A stretch of 64,000 nucleotides of DNA from a virus, in IMG/VR virus record IMGVR_UViG_3300042896_000283, positions 1 through 64,000 of that record; one strand, given 5' to 3'. Under the pieces are notes generated by a model. That model had not been told where the DNA came from. It worked only from the letters and a program-made list of their open reading frames with translations, and searched no databases. Below, one piece after another: positions 15,051-23,492 of the stretch. Within the stretch, counting starts at the first letter, position 1; every line of letters begins with the position of its first letter. The position numbers and the translations under genes were made by a program.

Positions 15051-15362
15051 ATGGAACCAATTTATAAATATAACAACGGAAATGGTGCTATGCTTTGTGT
15101 AAAATGTAGAACTATTATATCTACAGGACCAAAGACTGAAGAGTTATATTGTGAGAAATGTAAACCTAAACAAGAAACACTTTTAGGAAAAACAATATCT
15201 AAAAAAGATGCTGATAAAGATTCATTTGAAGATGTAATCAACTACAAAATAAAAAGAAGTTATAGTGAGGAAGATTTAATCCAAACATTAATAAAATTCA
15301 ATCAAGAAATTCAGGAAGTGGAAGATGTGAGAGAATGGTTTGAAAAATTTAAAAAGAAATAA
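15051..15362 (+). CDS. Small zinc-finger protein
   Basis: 103 residues from MEPIYKYNNG, one base after the previous stop (an ATG at 15033 lies inside the previous gene). CVKC and CEKC form one zinc knuckle, followed by a helical charged C-terminus ending FKKK. Unknown role, possibly RNA or DNA binding. Confidence 0.6.
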   Translation: MEPIYKYNNGNGAMLCVKCRTIISTGPKTEELYCEKCKPKQETLLGKTISKKDADKDSFEDVINYKIKRSYSEEDLIQTLIKFNQEIQEVEDVREWFEKFKKK

Positions 15363-15367
15363 GAATT

Positions 15368-15583
15368 ATGAGAAAAATAACACAAATACAGAAGTTACAA
15401 GAAGTTTTAGGAAAACTAAATGTAGGAGAGCAAATCAACAAACATGAATATGTAAAAGCTAACTGGCATACATTTGATTATTTCACAAAGAGATCATTTG
15501 ATGTTGTATTATGTAGAGCTAAGAAATTATTTGTTGATAAAGAGTTTGATTCACATTTGAAATACATTATTAGAACTAAATAG
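15368..15583 (+). CDS. Small basic protein (71 aa)
   Basis: Helical with Lys-rich regions and a helix-turn-helix-like spacing (QKLQEVLGKLNVGEQINKHE). No confident family. Confidence 0.55.
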   Translation: MRKITQIQKLQEVLGKLNVGEQINKHEYVKANWHTFDYFTKRSFDVVLCRAKKLFVDKEFDSHLKYIIRTK

Positions 15584-15585
15584 TT

Positions 15586-15825
15586 ATGAGTAAAGAAATA
15601 GAAGTAGGTCTCACTGTTGGAGGAGTATATCTAACAGTGAGTGGTACATATCATCCAGAAGAACCAAGAGAAATGTATGATGGTAACATGGAAGGTTATC
15701 CAGGAAGTTATGCTGAGTTTGAATTAGAATCAGTACAAGTAGATGGTAATGAAATCATTGATATCATTAGTGAATCAATATTTGATGAAATAGTAGAGAA
15801 AGTTATAGAAAATCAAAAAGACTAA
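15586..15825 (+). CDS. Hypothetical protein (79 aa)
   Basis: Beta-rich N-terminal half (VGLTVGGVYLTVSGTYHP) with PEEPREMYDG turn, acidic C-terminal helix. Resembles small phage proteins annotated only as hypothetical. Confidence 0.6.
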   Translation: MSKEIEVGLTVGGVYLTVSGTYHPEEPREMYDGNMEGYPGSYAEFELESVQVDGNEIIDIISESIFDEIVEKVIENQKD

Positions 15826-15830
15826 AAATT

Positions 15831-16064
15831 ATGAAAATAGAAAATGGAAAGTGGGTAGACCAATATGGTGACCCTGTAACAGTATTTAATTATGATAAGA
15901 TAAAAGAGATTGGAAGCAATCTTGTAAACTTATATGGTGAAGACATCACCTACAGTAGAATCAATTTGATCTCTACAATCAAAACTCTTACACCTAAACA
16001 AGAATCAGATCTTGCTTATGTATTGAGTCAAGAAGGTGCAATATCTAAATTAGCAGGGTATTAA
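15831..16064 (+). CDS. Hypothetical protein (77 aa)
   Basis: Soluble and mixed in character, with no motif recognised. Packed with short gaps between its neighbours in one operon. Confidence 0.55.
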   Translation: MKIENGKWVDQYGDPVTVFNYDKIKEIGSNLVNLYGEDITYSRINLISTIKTLTPKQESDLAYVLSQEGAISKLAGY

Positions 16065-16066
16065 TT

Positions 16067-16363
16067 ATGGAAGCTAAAGATATAATCGGTAAAGAAATAG
16101 AATGTTTTGAGTTTAAGAATCAACAACATCTATCATACTCAAGTAATCATAAAAGATCATGTGGTGAAAAGGCTATTGTTCTAAAGATAAATCCTTCTTA
16201 TCCACAATTTGCTCTTTTAGAAATCACTTTACCAATTGGTAAAAAAGACACATTACATTATCCTGTATCAGGCATCATTGAGCAATTAGAAACAAAAGAG
16301 CTTGAGAATTTATCCATTGAAGAGATTCTTAATAATATGAAAACATTAATATCAAAATTATAA
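16067..16363 (+). CDS. Hypothetical protein, IGKxIxxFxF paralogue 1
   Basis: 98 residues. IIGKEIECFEF near the start and SIEEILNNMKTL at the end are shared with the next gene, so the two are tandem duplicates. The core looks like a small beta barrel. Function unknown. Confidence 0.6.
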   Translation: MEAKDIIGKEIECFEFKNQQHLSYSSNHKRSCGEKAIVLKINPSYPQFALLEITLPIGKKDTLHYPVSGIIEQLETKELENLSIEEILNNMKTLISKL

Positions 16364-16366
16364 ATC

Positions 16367-16636
16367 ATGGAGTCACTTATAGGAAAACAAATTAAAGGTT
16401 TTAAGTTTACAGGTAGACCAACTTATCTACCTGATAACATGGATCGATATAATGGTGTAGTTGGAAAAATAATATATGCTGGTTCTGATGTAGTTCAAGT
16501 AAAGTTTCCTAATAATAGCACTTGGAATTATCCGTATAAAGAAGCATTGAATCATATAGTAGAAGAAGAACCTGAAGAAGAACAAACAATTGAACAAATC
16601 CTTAATAACATTAAAAAATTAACATCAGAATTATGA
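16367..16636 (+). CDS. Hypothetical protein, IGKxIxxFxF paralogue 2
   Basis: 89 residues, paralogous to the gene at 16067 (LIGKQIKGFKF; TIEQILNNIKKL tail). Its 3' end carries a TCCTTAATAAC copy (16599-16609). Overlaps the next gene by four bases. Confidence 0.6.
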   Translation: MESLIGKQIKGFKFTGRPTYLPDNMDRYNGVVGKIIYAGSDVVQVKFPNNSTWNYPYKEALNHIVEEEPEEEQTIEQILNNIKKLTSEL

Positions 16637-16938
16637 ATCCAGAACAACAACAAGAAATAGTCAAAGCAGTGGTTTCTGACTATTTTGACAAATATGCAAT
16701 ACAATATGTTCCTTACACAATGATGAACATTGAAAGAGAACATATAGTAGAGATTGGTACAAGTATATTATGTACTAAATGGGAAGTAGGTTATCCAGGT
16801 GGTAGCTTTGCTCAAGCAGTGGTTGATAATGATCTTGCTGAAGCATTTGGTAGAGCAGATAATATCAATACCCATTGTATCAGATTTTATGTAATGTTAA
16901 TGTATAACGTAGGAGCACCTACAGCTTTATTTCAATAG
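16633..16938 (+). CDS. Hypothetical protein (101 aa)
   Basis: Mixed soluble protein with a conserved-looking LCTKWEVGYPGGSFAQAVVD segment. No family recognised. Confidence 0.6.
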   Translation: MNPEQQQEIVKAVVSDYFDKYAIQYVPYTMMNIEREHIVEIGTSILCTKWEVGYPGGSFAQAVVDNDLAEAFGRADNINTHCIRFYVMLMYNVGAPTALFQ

Positions 16939-16940
16939 TT

Positions 16941-17234
16941 ATGTGGTATATATTAGATGAAAACAATAAACCTGTAAAATCAACTATTGTTGAATATGGA
17001 AAATGGATAGAAGAGAATCCAGAGAGAAAAGCAGTGAAACAAGAACATATTGATGATATATTTATATCAACAGTGCTTCTTGGTCTTGATCATGCTTGGG
17101 ATAGTAATATACCAGTATTATGGGAAACTATGATATTTGGAGGAGAACATGACCAATACATGGATAGATATACATCTTATGAAGATGCTCTTGAAGGACA
17201 TCAAACAGCGTTAAACTTAGTAAACAAACAATAA
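16941..17234 (+). CDS. Hypothetical protein (97 aa)
   Basis: Contains STVLLGLDHAWD and TMIFGGEHDQYMDRYTS, a pattern I associate with small phage proteins of unknown function. Two bases after the previous stop. Confidence 0.6.
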   Translation: MWYILDENNKPVKSTIVEYGKWIEENPERKAVKQEHIDDIFISTVLLGLDHAWDSNIPVLWETMIFGGEHDQYMDRYTSYEDALEGHQTALNLVNKQ

Positions 17235-17235
17235 C

Positions 17236-17592
17236 ATGGCAACATTAAACAAAGCAATACAAGAAGTATTGGATAACACAAGTGATGTGTTATATAAAGA
17301 AGAAATCTATATCAATGGTAAACATGAATATGATTATCATAAACTCGAAGCTACAGAAAAAGCTACAGTTCATACATTATACTTCAGTGATGATTTTGAA
17401 TGGAATGAAAATCTTAGAAAGACAGTAGCTATGCAGCTAGTAGACACAGGTACTGGTATAGAAATCATTGGCGTTAACTCAAAAAAAGAAATAAACTATT
17501 TAGAAGCTGAACAACTTCATATTCTATTAAGATTATCTTGCTCACATGGTGTATATCAAATAACACCACCAGTAGTTAAAAAAGATTTCTAA
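17236..17592 (+). CDS. Hypothetical protein (118 aa)
   Basis: Soluble, alpha/beta. No domain recognised. Its stop overlaps the next start by one base. Confidence 0.55.
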   Translation: MATLNKAIQEVLDNTSDVLYKEEIYINGKHEYDYHKLEATEKATVHTLYFSDDFEWNENLRKTVAMQLVDTGTGIEIIGVNSKKEINYLEAEQLHILLRLSCSHGVYQITPPVVKKDF

Positions 17593-18071
17593 TGTGGTAT
17601 ACAGCAGAAATTGCATTAAAAAGCTACCTTCCTTTTGAATTAGAGGAGGGTATGCTCTTTGTCAACAGAATATCTGTAGGTGTAATTGAACCATATGTTG
17701 AACTATGGGAGCTTGAAGAAGTTCCTGAAGATATGGATGAGTTCATGAGTAAGAATGGTGCACCAGTGGAAGTACTAATCATCATTGATAATTATACAAA
17801 ATATCATCCAAAAGTAGTAGTAATAAATCAAGATCAAATTGGTTGGTGGGATGATGGTCCTGATACAGATGAATTAAGAGATATATCATTAGATGATATC
17901 AATTATACATTAAGAGAAGAACAAGGATTCTTATCTATTGATATAGATGATGATGAAGAAGGATTAGAACCAACATTAATTGAAGATAAAGTTATATTAT
18001 CTTTTCTTCAAGAAGATGATGATCTAGAAGATTGGGATGTAACATTAAACGATGGATTAGAAGAAATTTAA
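17592..18071 (+). CDS. Hypothetical acidic protein (159 aa)
   Basis: Strongly acidic, especially residues 110-159 (DIDDDEEGLEP). Such charge could mimic nucleic acid, but there is no direct evidence for that. Confidence 0.6.
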   Translation: MWYTAEIALKSYLPFELEEGMLFVNRISVGVIEPYVELWELEEVPEDMDEFMSKNGAPVEVLIIIDNYTKYHPKVVVINQDQIGWWDDGPDTDELRDISLDDINYTLREEQGFLSIDIDDDEEGLEPTLIEDKVILSFLQEDDDLEDWDVTLNDGLEEI

Positions 18072-18073
18072 AT

Positions 18074-18322
18074 ATGGAATTATCAGTAGCAAATAAACAC
18101 ACACACGAGAGAAAAGTAGCAGATTTTATCATTAAGAAGGTGAAATCACAAGCTGAAATAGTAAAATCAGAAAATCCAAGACATAAGAATGGTATTAAAT
18201 ACGCAATCACAATGACTGAGTATGAAAATATTATCAATTATGAATTGGAAGCAAAAAGAATACCACATATTACAAGAATGGTAGTAAGAGAATTTATTAA
18301 TCGTAAACTAAAGAAAGCATGA
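18074..18322 (+). CDS. Small basic helical protein (82 aa)
   Basis: Start placed at MELSVANKHTHERK, two bases after the previous stop; the open frame before it lies inside the acidic gene. Lys/Arg-rich, probably nucleic-acid associated. Confidence 0.55.
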   Translation: MELSVANKHTHERKVADFIIKKVKSQAEIVKSENPRHKNGIKYAITMTEYENIINYELEAKRIPHITRMVVREFINRKLKKA

Positions 18323-18759
18323 GAAGTTACACATTGAAAGAAATTAATAAAATTAAATTGCAAATTAGAACAGGTAAACCTATATCTATTATTGCAGATG
18401 ATTTAGCTAAAGAATGGGGCAGAACAGTTACAGGAGTATATGCTAAAGTTTGGAAGATTTCTAAATCTACAAAAAAGATTAAAGATGATTACAAAGGTCC
18501 ACTAAGAAAACCTACAATGAAGAAACTTAGACCTGGAATTGCTTCACAAATTCCATATATATGGGATATAAATGAAAATGAAGAACTTGTTCTTAAAGAA
18601 ATTTGTGAAGAAATAGTAAATAAAGAAGAAGAATCTGTTATTGATCAAAAACCTGCAGATATAGGTATTGAGGTACCTGTATCATCTATAACTTTTACTG
18701 GTACACCAAGTAAAGTGGTGATTTATAAAGATCATGTTAGATATTATTACAATAACTAA
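18319..18759 (+). CDS. Basic protein with HTH-like N-terminus (146 aa)
   Basis: An N-terminal helical region (SIIADDLAKEWGRTVTGVYA) resembles a helix-turn-helix of the kind that senses segment boundaries in SANT/Myb-like proteins. The C-terminus is mixed. A regulatory role is speculative. Confidence 0.5.
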   Translation: MRSYTLKEINKIKLQIRTGKPISIIADDLAKEWGRTVTGVYAKVWKISKSTKKIKDDYKGPLRKPTMKKLRPGIASQIPYIWDINENEELVLKEICEEIVNKEEESVIDQKPADIGIEVPVSSITFTGTPSKVVIYKDHVRYYYNN

Positions 18760-18788
18760 AATTGTTAGAATAATATAACATTTTTAAT

Positions 18789-18796
18789 TATCTTTG
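18789..18796 (+). promoter_or_regulatory. Bacteroidota promoter -7 box
   Basis: TATCTTTG, seven bases before the ATG at 18803. No exact TTTG lies 20 bases upstream (TTAG at 18765). A start this close implies an almost leaderless mRNA. Confidence 0.5.
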
Positions 18797-18802
18797 TAGA
18801 CT

Positions 18803-19000
18803 ATGAAATTTATAAATTATTTAGTTAGGTGGATATCGAATAATCTTGCAATGCCCTTTTGGGTTGTAGGACATATCCACCTATCTATACATATCTATAA
18901 GGATATATATGAAATTCTTGCCTCATTTGGTATGAACATCATTGTAGGAATAGGATTTTGGTTAGATTGGAAAGATCATAAAAACACAACAAGACAATGA
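18803..19000 (+). CDS. Small membrane protein (65 aa)
   Basis: Two hydrophobic segments (about 15-30 and 38-55), basic C-terminus. It overlaps the original DNA polymerase start by ATGA. Confidence 0.55.
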   Translation: MKFINYLVRWISNNLAMPFWVVGHIHLSIHIYKDIYEILASFGMNIIVGIGFWLDWKDHKNTTRQ

Positions 19001-19032
19001 AAGAAGAAGTAATAATATATGACATTTGTTAA
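18997..19032 (+). pseudogene. Severed original N-terminus of the DNA polymerase gene
   Basis: ATG at 18997 overlaps the upstream stop (ATGA) and encodes MKEEVIIYDI before a stop at 19030. The intact polymerase starts MNVIITDIET at 19840. VIIYDI and VIITDI align, so this is the former start, cut off by insertion of the endonuclease module. Confidence 0.7.
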
Positions 19033-19040
19033 TAACTTTA

Positions 19041-19072
19041 TTTGGTAGTTTCAATTATATTGTATACATTTA
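19041..19072 (+). promoter_or_regulatory. Promoter of the GIY-YIG module
   Basis: TTTG (19041-19044), 20 bases, TACATTTA (19065-19072). It matches the consensus except for the final base. The endonuclease starts at 19094. Confidence 0.55.
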
Positions 19073-19093
19073 CATCATTAAGATAATATCATT

Positions 19094-19843
19094 ATGATGA
19101 AGAATTCAGGAGTTTACATTGTTCAAAACCTTATAACTAAGAAATGTTATATAGGGGCATCTACAGATCTATATAATAGATTATGTGACCACAAGTCAAA
19201 ATTAAGATCAGGAATACACCATAATACACATTTACAAAGTTCTTTTAATAAATATAAAGAAGAAAACTTTACGTTTGGTGTATTAGTAGAATGTCATCAT
19301 GATCTTATATTTTCAGAAGAAAACTATTGGTGTAATATGTTAGATACACATAATAGAAAACATGGATATAACATTGATCCTACATGCCCTGAAGGAAAGC
19401 GTGCAGTTTCTGATGAAACTAGAGCAAGGATGAGTAATTCTGCACCTAAAAGAAAAGTGATGGTTTATACTATCTATGGAGAGTTCTATCAAAGCTTTAC
19501 TGATTTATATAAGTGTGCTGAACATTTCAATGCTGTAGCTCCTAACATTCATAGAAAGATGAACGTAAAGTTTTTTAAAAAGAACTTAATTGATTCAGAA
19601 TCTAGTAAGTTTATATTTCTTGATGAAGATGAATCAGTAGAAGATGTAAAAGCTTATTGGAATAATATATTTGATCAAATCAAACTAAGCAATGGTAAAT
19701 ATAAAGTTTATGATTGTTTTAATAGATTAATTGGAACAATAAATTCTAGACCTTTGACAGATATATTAAACGTTAACATTGCATCAATTACAACTTCTAT
19801 AGGAAGAAACACATATTTAAGAACATTAAAAATAGAAAAATGA
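19094..19843 (+). CDS. GIY-YIG homing endonuclease inserted at the polymerase start
   Basis: 249 residues. GVYIVQN and CYIGAST form GIY-YIG, with conserved SSFNKYKEENF and SEENYWCNMLD. NUMOD3-like (SDETRARMS) and NUMOD1-like regions follow. It carries its own promoter, and its stop overlaps the polymerase start by ATGA, so polymerase translation stays coupled. Confidence 0.88.
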   Translation: MMKNSGVYIVQNLITKKCYIGASTDLYNRLCDHKSKLRSGIHHNTHLQSSFNKYKEENFTFGVLVECHHDLIFSEENYWCNMLDTHNRKHGYNIDPTCPEGKRAVSDETRARMSNSAPKRKVMVYTIYGEFYQSFTDLYKCAEHFNAVAPNIHRKMNVKFFKKNLIDSESSKFIFLDEDESVEDVKAYWNNIFDQIKLSNGKYKVYDCFNRLIGTINSRPLTDILNVNIASITTSIGRNTYLRTLKIEK

Positions 19844-21798
19844 ATGTTATAATAACAGATATAGAAACAATGGCAGAATACTTTTTATGTGTTTGTTACG
19901 ATCCACAAACTAACAAGTATCATAAGTTTGAAGTTAGTAGATGGAAGAACACTTTAGATCGTATGGCAAACTTCTTTGAGCAAAAAAACGATCATTATCA
20001 TGTAACTTACAATGGATTAAGGTTTGATAGTCAAGTAATAGAATATATTCTTAGGAATTATGAAAAATGGCATGAGTTATCTGGTCTTGAAATATGTGAA
20101 AAAATTGCTCAAGTTGCTCAAGATACAATACATGATGCAAATTATGAAGTTTTTCCACAATATAGAGAAAGTGATTTAAGTTTTAAAATAATAGACTTAT
20201 TTACTTTAATGCACTACAACAATAAAAATCGAATGGTGAGTCTTAAAAGACTAGAGTTTGAGATGGATCTTGAGAATATAGAAGAAATGCCTATACATCA
20301 TACCAAGACTAATATGACAAAAGAAGAAGTGGAAATGACCATTGACTATTGTTATAATGATGTAGATGCAACTTATGAATTCTATAAGATAACATTAGGT
20401 GATACTGATCATCCATTGTATAAAGGAAATAACCAAATAGGGCTGAGACAAGATATTGAAGCTGAGTTTGGTATTCCTTGTATGAACTATTCAGACTCTA
20501 AGATAGGGGATGAAATGATTAAGAAGTATTATTGTTCAGAGAAAGGAATTACATACAGAGAACTTCCTAAGAAAGGATATTTCAGAAAGAGCATTGATGT
20601 AAAGAATTGCATTGCTAAGTATGTAACATTCGAAACTCCACAACTAAAAGACTTCTTAAAGAAGATTAATAAAATGCAGCTTGGTCTGCAAGATGATTTC
20701 AAAGAGCATATAGATTTCCATGGAAATGTATATTCTTTTATGAAAGGTGGTCTTCATACAGAAAACAAACCTAAAATGTTTGAAGCTGATGAAGATTATG
20801 AGATAATCGATTGGGATGTGTCTAGTTATTATCCTGCTATCATTATCAACAATGGTAAGTTTCCTGCCCATTTAGGTAAGGAATTCCTTCGGGGATACAA
20901 ACAGATGTTTGATAAAAGATTGGAGCTTAAACCCTTTGCAAAGAAGGATAAGAAAATTAAAGGAATTGTTGGAGCACTTAAACTTGCAGTTAACTCTGTA
21001 TATGGTAAGTCATCTGATATGCAGAATTGGATATATGATAGGCAGTTAACTATGTTCACCACAATTACTGGTGAGCTTAGCTTAATGATGCTTATTGAAA
21101 AATATGAAACCAATGGCATACATGTGATCTCTGCTAATACGGATGGTGTAACTATTAAGATTAAGAAAGACATGATTCCTTTGATGCATGAAATCAATGC
21201 ATGGTGGTGTGACATAACTCAATATGAGTTGGAGAGAACAGACTATTCCAAGATTATCTTTAGTACAGTGAATGACTATTTAGCAATTATGACTAATGGA
21301 GAAATTAAAAAGAAAGGTGATTTTCTTACAGATTTTGAACTACATAAGAACAAATCAGCTAGGGTTGTACCTATTGCTCTTGAAAATTATTTTGTACATG
21401 GTACTCCTGTTGAGCATACAATTCGTGCTCATGAGAATCTTTATGATTTCTGTTTAAGACAAAAAGCTAGTAGAAGTTTTCACTATGAAGGGACCAATAG
21501 GTCAACAGGTGAGAAGACAGTGTATGATAAACTCATACGCTATTATGTATCCAACGAAGGAGATAAGATCTTTAAAATCAAAAATCCAGAGTGTCAAACC
21601 AGAGCTGCTGCAATTAGTCAAGTAGAAGCAGGTGAATGGGTATGTAAAGTTTGTAATTACTTACCAAAAGGTAGTAAAGTTGATAATGTCAACTATGATT
21701 ACTATATTGAAAAAGCTAACAGATTAGTCTTAAAGATTAATACTGAAGGCAGAAGAATTAAAACAGTATTTATACCTAATCAATTAAATCTTTTTTAA
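19840..21798 (+). CDS. Family B DNA polymerase with 3'-5' exonuclease
   Basis: 652 residues, short for family B. Exonuclease motifs: DIET (about 7-10), YNGLRFDSQ (about 58-66), YNDVDATYEF (about 172). Polymerase motifs: A, DWDVSSYYPA (about 328); B, KLAVNSVYGK (about 382); C, SANTDGV (about 430). Motif C has Asn in place of the first Asp of the usual DTD. This is the replicative polymerase; its N-terminus was rebuilt after endonuclease insertion. Primase and DnaB-type helicase nearby argue against obligatory protein priming. Confidence 0.9.
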   Translation: MNVIITDIETMAEYFLCVCYDPQTNKYHKFEVSRWKNTLDRMANFFEQKNDHYHVTYNGLRFDSQVIEYILRNYEKWHELSGLEICEKIAQVAQDTIHDANYEVFPQYRESDLSFKIIDLFTLMHYNNKNRMVSLKRLEFEMDLENIEEMPIHHTKTNMTKEEVEMTIDYCYNDVDATYEFYKITLGDTDHPLYKGNNQIGLRQDIEAEFGIPCMNYSDSKIGDEMIKKYYCSEKGITYRELPKKGYFRKSIDVKNCIAKYVTFETPQLKDFLKKINKMQLGLQDDFKEHIDFHGNVYSFMKGGLHTENKPKMFEADEDYEIIDWDVSSYYPAIIINNGKFPAHLGKEFLRGYKQMFDKRLELKPFAKKDKKIKGIVGALKLAVNSVYGKSSDMQNWIYDRQLTMFTTITGELSLMMLIEKYETNGIHVISANTDGVTIKIKKDMIPLMHEINAWWCDITQYELERTDYSKIIFSTVNDYLAIMTNGEIKKKGDFLTDFELHKNKSARVVPIALENYFVHGTPVEHTIRAHENLYDFCLRQKASRSFHYEGTNRSTGEKTVYDKLIRYYVSNEGDKIFKIKNPECQTRAAAISQVEAGEWVCKVCNYLPKGSKVDNVNYDYYIEKANRLVLKINTEGRRIKTVFIPNQLNLF

Positions 21799-22055
21799 TG
21801 AAAGCTAAAATTAACCGTGAGAACATCTCTAAACATTTAGTTGAGTACCAACTAAACATGGTTGGTAAGACCCTAGAGGACACACTATCTGATGATATGT
21901 GGTTCTTTAACTGGACAATGACTCCAGCTGAGCATGAGGAATTCAAAGCATATGCTATTCCTTTGATGAAAAAAATCTTTAAATTTAACAAATCAAAAGC
22001 AGAACAAACATTTGGGTGGTTTAACCTCCAGTTTGGTCTTCGAATTAAATCTTAA
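21798..22055 (+). CDS. Hypothetical protein in the replication operon (85 aa)
   Basis: Helical, with WFFNWTMTPAEHEEFKAYA in the middle. Similar small proteins follow polymerase genes in other phages I know of, without assigned function. Overlaps the polymerase stop by one base. Confidence 0.6.
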   Translation: MKAKINRENISKHLVEYQLNMVGKTLEDTLSDDMWFFNWTMTPAEHEEFKAYAIPLMKKIFKFNKSKAEQTFGWFNLQFGLRIKS

Positions 22056-22060
22056 CAATT

Positions 22061-22342
22061 ATGGAATTATTTATTATTATTGGAGCAATTGCTATTATAT
22101 CAATATTATCATTGTATTTTGCATACAAGAATGCACCTGAAATTAAAGAAGAAGAACTTCCTAAATATCAACATGAAGTTAGAAAAGTGACCTATGTTAT
22201 GGGTATAGATCCTTATGAAATAGAGAAACCTAAGAAGAAGAAAAAGAAGTATTATAATAAAAAGAAGAAATCAACTATTGCAGAATCTGCAACACCTGTT
22301 GCTAAAAGACCTGTTGGAAGACCAAGAAAAGTTACTGAGTAA
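22061..22342 (+). CDS. Membrane-anchored protein with AT-hook tail
   Basis: 93 residues. One N-terminal membrane helix (about 1-22), then a very Lys-rich region (KKKKKKYYNKKKK) and a terminal AT-hook (KRPVGRPRKV). It could tether AT-rich phage DNA or the replisome to the membrane; that is inference from the two motifs. Confidence 0.6.
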   Translation: MELFIIIGAIAIISILSLYFAYKNAPEIKEEELPKYQHEVRKVTYVMGIDPYEIEKPKKKKKKYYNKKKKSTIAESATPVAKRPVGRPRKVTE

Positions 22343-22548
22343 TGAATTGGTTTGAAGATTATGAGTATCCCAATGATCATATATATGCTATGGAAAGAGA
22401 AAAAGATATAGTTGATTCATGGCATAAATGGGAAGCAGAACATAAAGCCAAGAGTAGAAAGCCTGCAATAATTAAAGTGGTAAAACCAAAAGATGAAAAT
22501 AAACGTAGAACCTCAACAATTCGAGGAGCTCATCAAGAAAGGTTATAA
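22342..22548 (+). CDS. Hypothetical basic protein (68 aa)
   Basis: Charged with a basic C-terminus. One-base overlap with the previous stop and a 56-base overlap with the next gene. Confidence 0.5.
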   Translation: MNWFEDYEYPNDHIYAMEREKDIVDSWHKWEAEHKAKSRKPAIIKVVKPKDENKRRTSTIRGAHQERL

Positions 22549-23122
22549 TCTAGACACTATTTATTTATTAAAACTGATAGACGATCAATTTGATATTTCT
22601 CCATTATGTGAAGGAAGTATGAAGATTGATTCTGTCTATCAGTCTTTAGTTAGAAAAGGACTTATAACAAAAGATGATGAAAAACTCACACTAGTAGGCA
22701 GAGACTTATTAGAATTCATAGATGCAAAGAGCACTGGGAAGATTATTAGAAGAAAACCTGCCACAACAGATTTTGAAGAGTGGTGGAAGACTTATCCAGG
22801 CACTGATTCATTTGAGTATAAGAATAAGAAGTTTACAGGTACCAGAGCTATTAGAAAAGGCAAAGATGAATGCAGACTTAAGTTTGATAAAATCATTCTT
22901 GAAGGAGAATATACAGCTGCACAGCTGATAGCTGCTCTTAATTATGAACTCTTACAGAAGAAAGAAAGTTCTGTTGATACTAACAGTAATAGAATGACAT
23001 TTATGCAAAATAGTGTCACCTATCTGAACCAAAGAGCTTTCGAAGCTTATATTGAACTAATTAATGATGGAGCTGCAGTAGATGTAGCACCACAAAGACC
23101 AACAGGAGGTACTGATATATGA
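22493..23122 (+). CDS. Possible helicase loader / replication initiation protein
   Basis: 209 residues. A winged-helix-like N-terminal half (DSVYQSLVRKGLITKDDEKL) is followed by DFEEWWKTYPGTD and a helical C-terminus, an arrangement seen in phage replisome organisers and DnaD/DnaT-like loaders. It sits two genes before the DnaB-type helicase. Assignment by architecture and context. Confidence 0.5.
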   Translation: MKINVEPQQFEELIKKGYNLDTIYLLKLIDDQFDISPLCEGSMKIDSVYQSLVRKGLITKDDEKLTLVGRDLLEFIDAKSTGKIIRRKPATTDFEEWWKTYPGTDSFEYKNKKFTGTRAIRKGKDECRLKFDKIILEGEYTAAQLIAALNYELLQKKESSVDTNSNRMTFMQNSVTYLNQRAFEAYIELINDGAAVDVAPQRPTGGTDI

Positions 23123-23316
23123 CACCAGAAAAACAAGCAGAAGATTTAGTAAACGAATATCGTATCATTTTAATGAATGAAGATACTGAATGTGGTAATG
23201 AAATTCTTTGTACTTCAATTGCTAAAAAATTTGCATTAATCTTAGTTGATAAAATGATTGAAGAAACACGTGCTAAATTTTGGTATGATGTTAAACATGA
23301 ATTAGAAAAATTATGA
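23119..23316 (+). CDS. Hypothetical protein (65 aa)
   Basis: Helical, acidic, no motif recognised. ATGA overlaps both neighbours, which supports translation. Confidence 0.55.
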   Translation: MTPEKQAEDLVNEYRIILMNEDTECGNEILCTSIAKKFALILVDKMIEETRAKFWYDVKHELEKL

Positions 23317-23492
23317 AACAAAAGATTGTTGTATTTAATTGCATTCCTGATATTTATCTTTATGAAGAAGGTTGTGGATACAAACCACATCCACCTTATA
23401 AATCATATGATTCTTTGAAAGAAGCAATAAAAGAAAATCCTACATCAAAGGTACATCGTTATCCAAGTAAAAACATAGAACATGAGTTTTGA
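23313..23492 (+). CDS. Hypothetical protein (59 aa)
   Basis: Starts MKQKIVVFNCIPDIY and ends KNIEHEF. Its 3' end overlaps the helicase gene by 11 bases. Coupled to the preceding gene by ATGA. Confidence 0.5.
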   Translation: MKQKIVVFNCIPDIYLYEEGCGYKPHPPYKSYDSLKEAIKENPTSKVHRYPSKNIEHEF

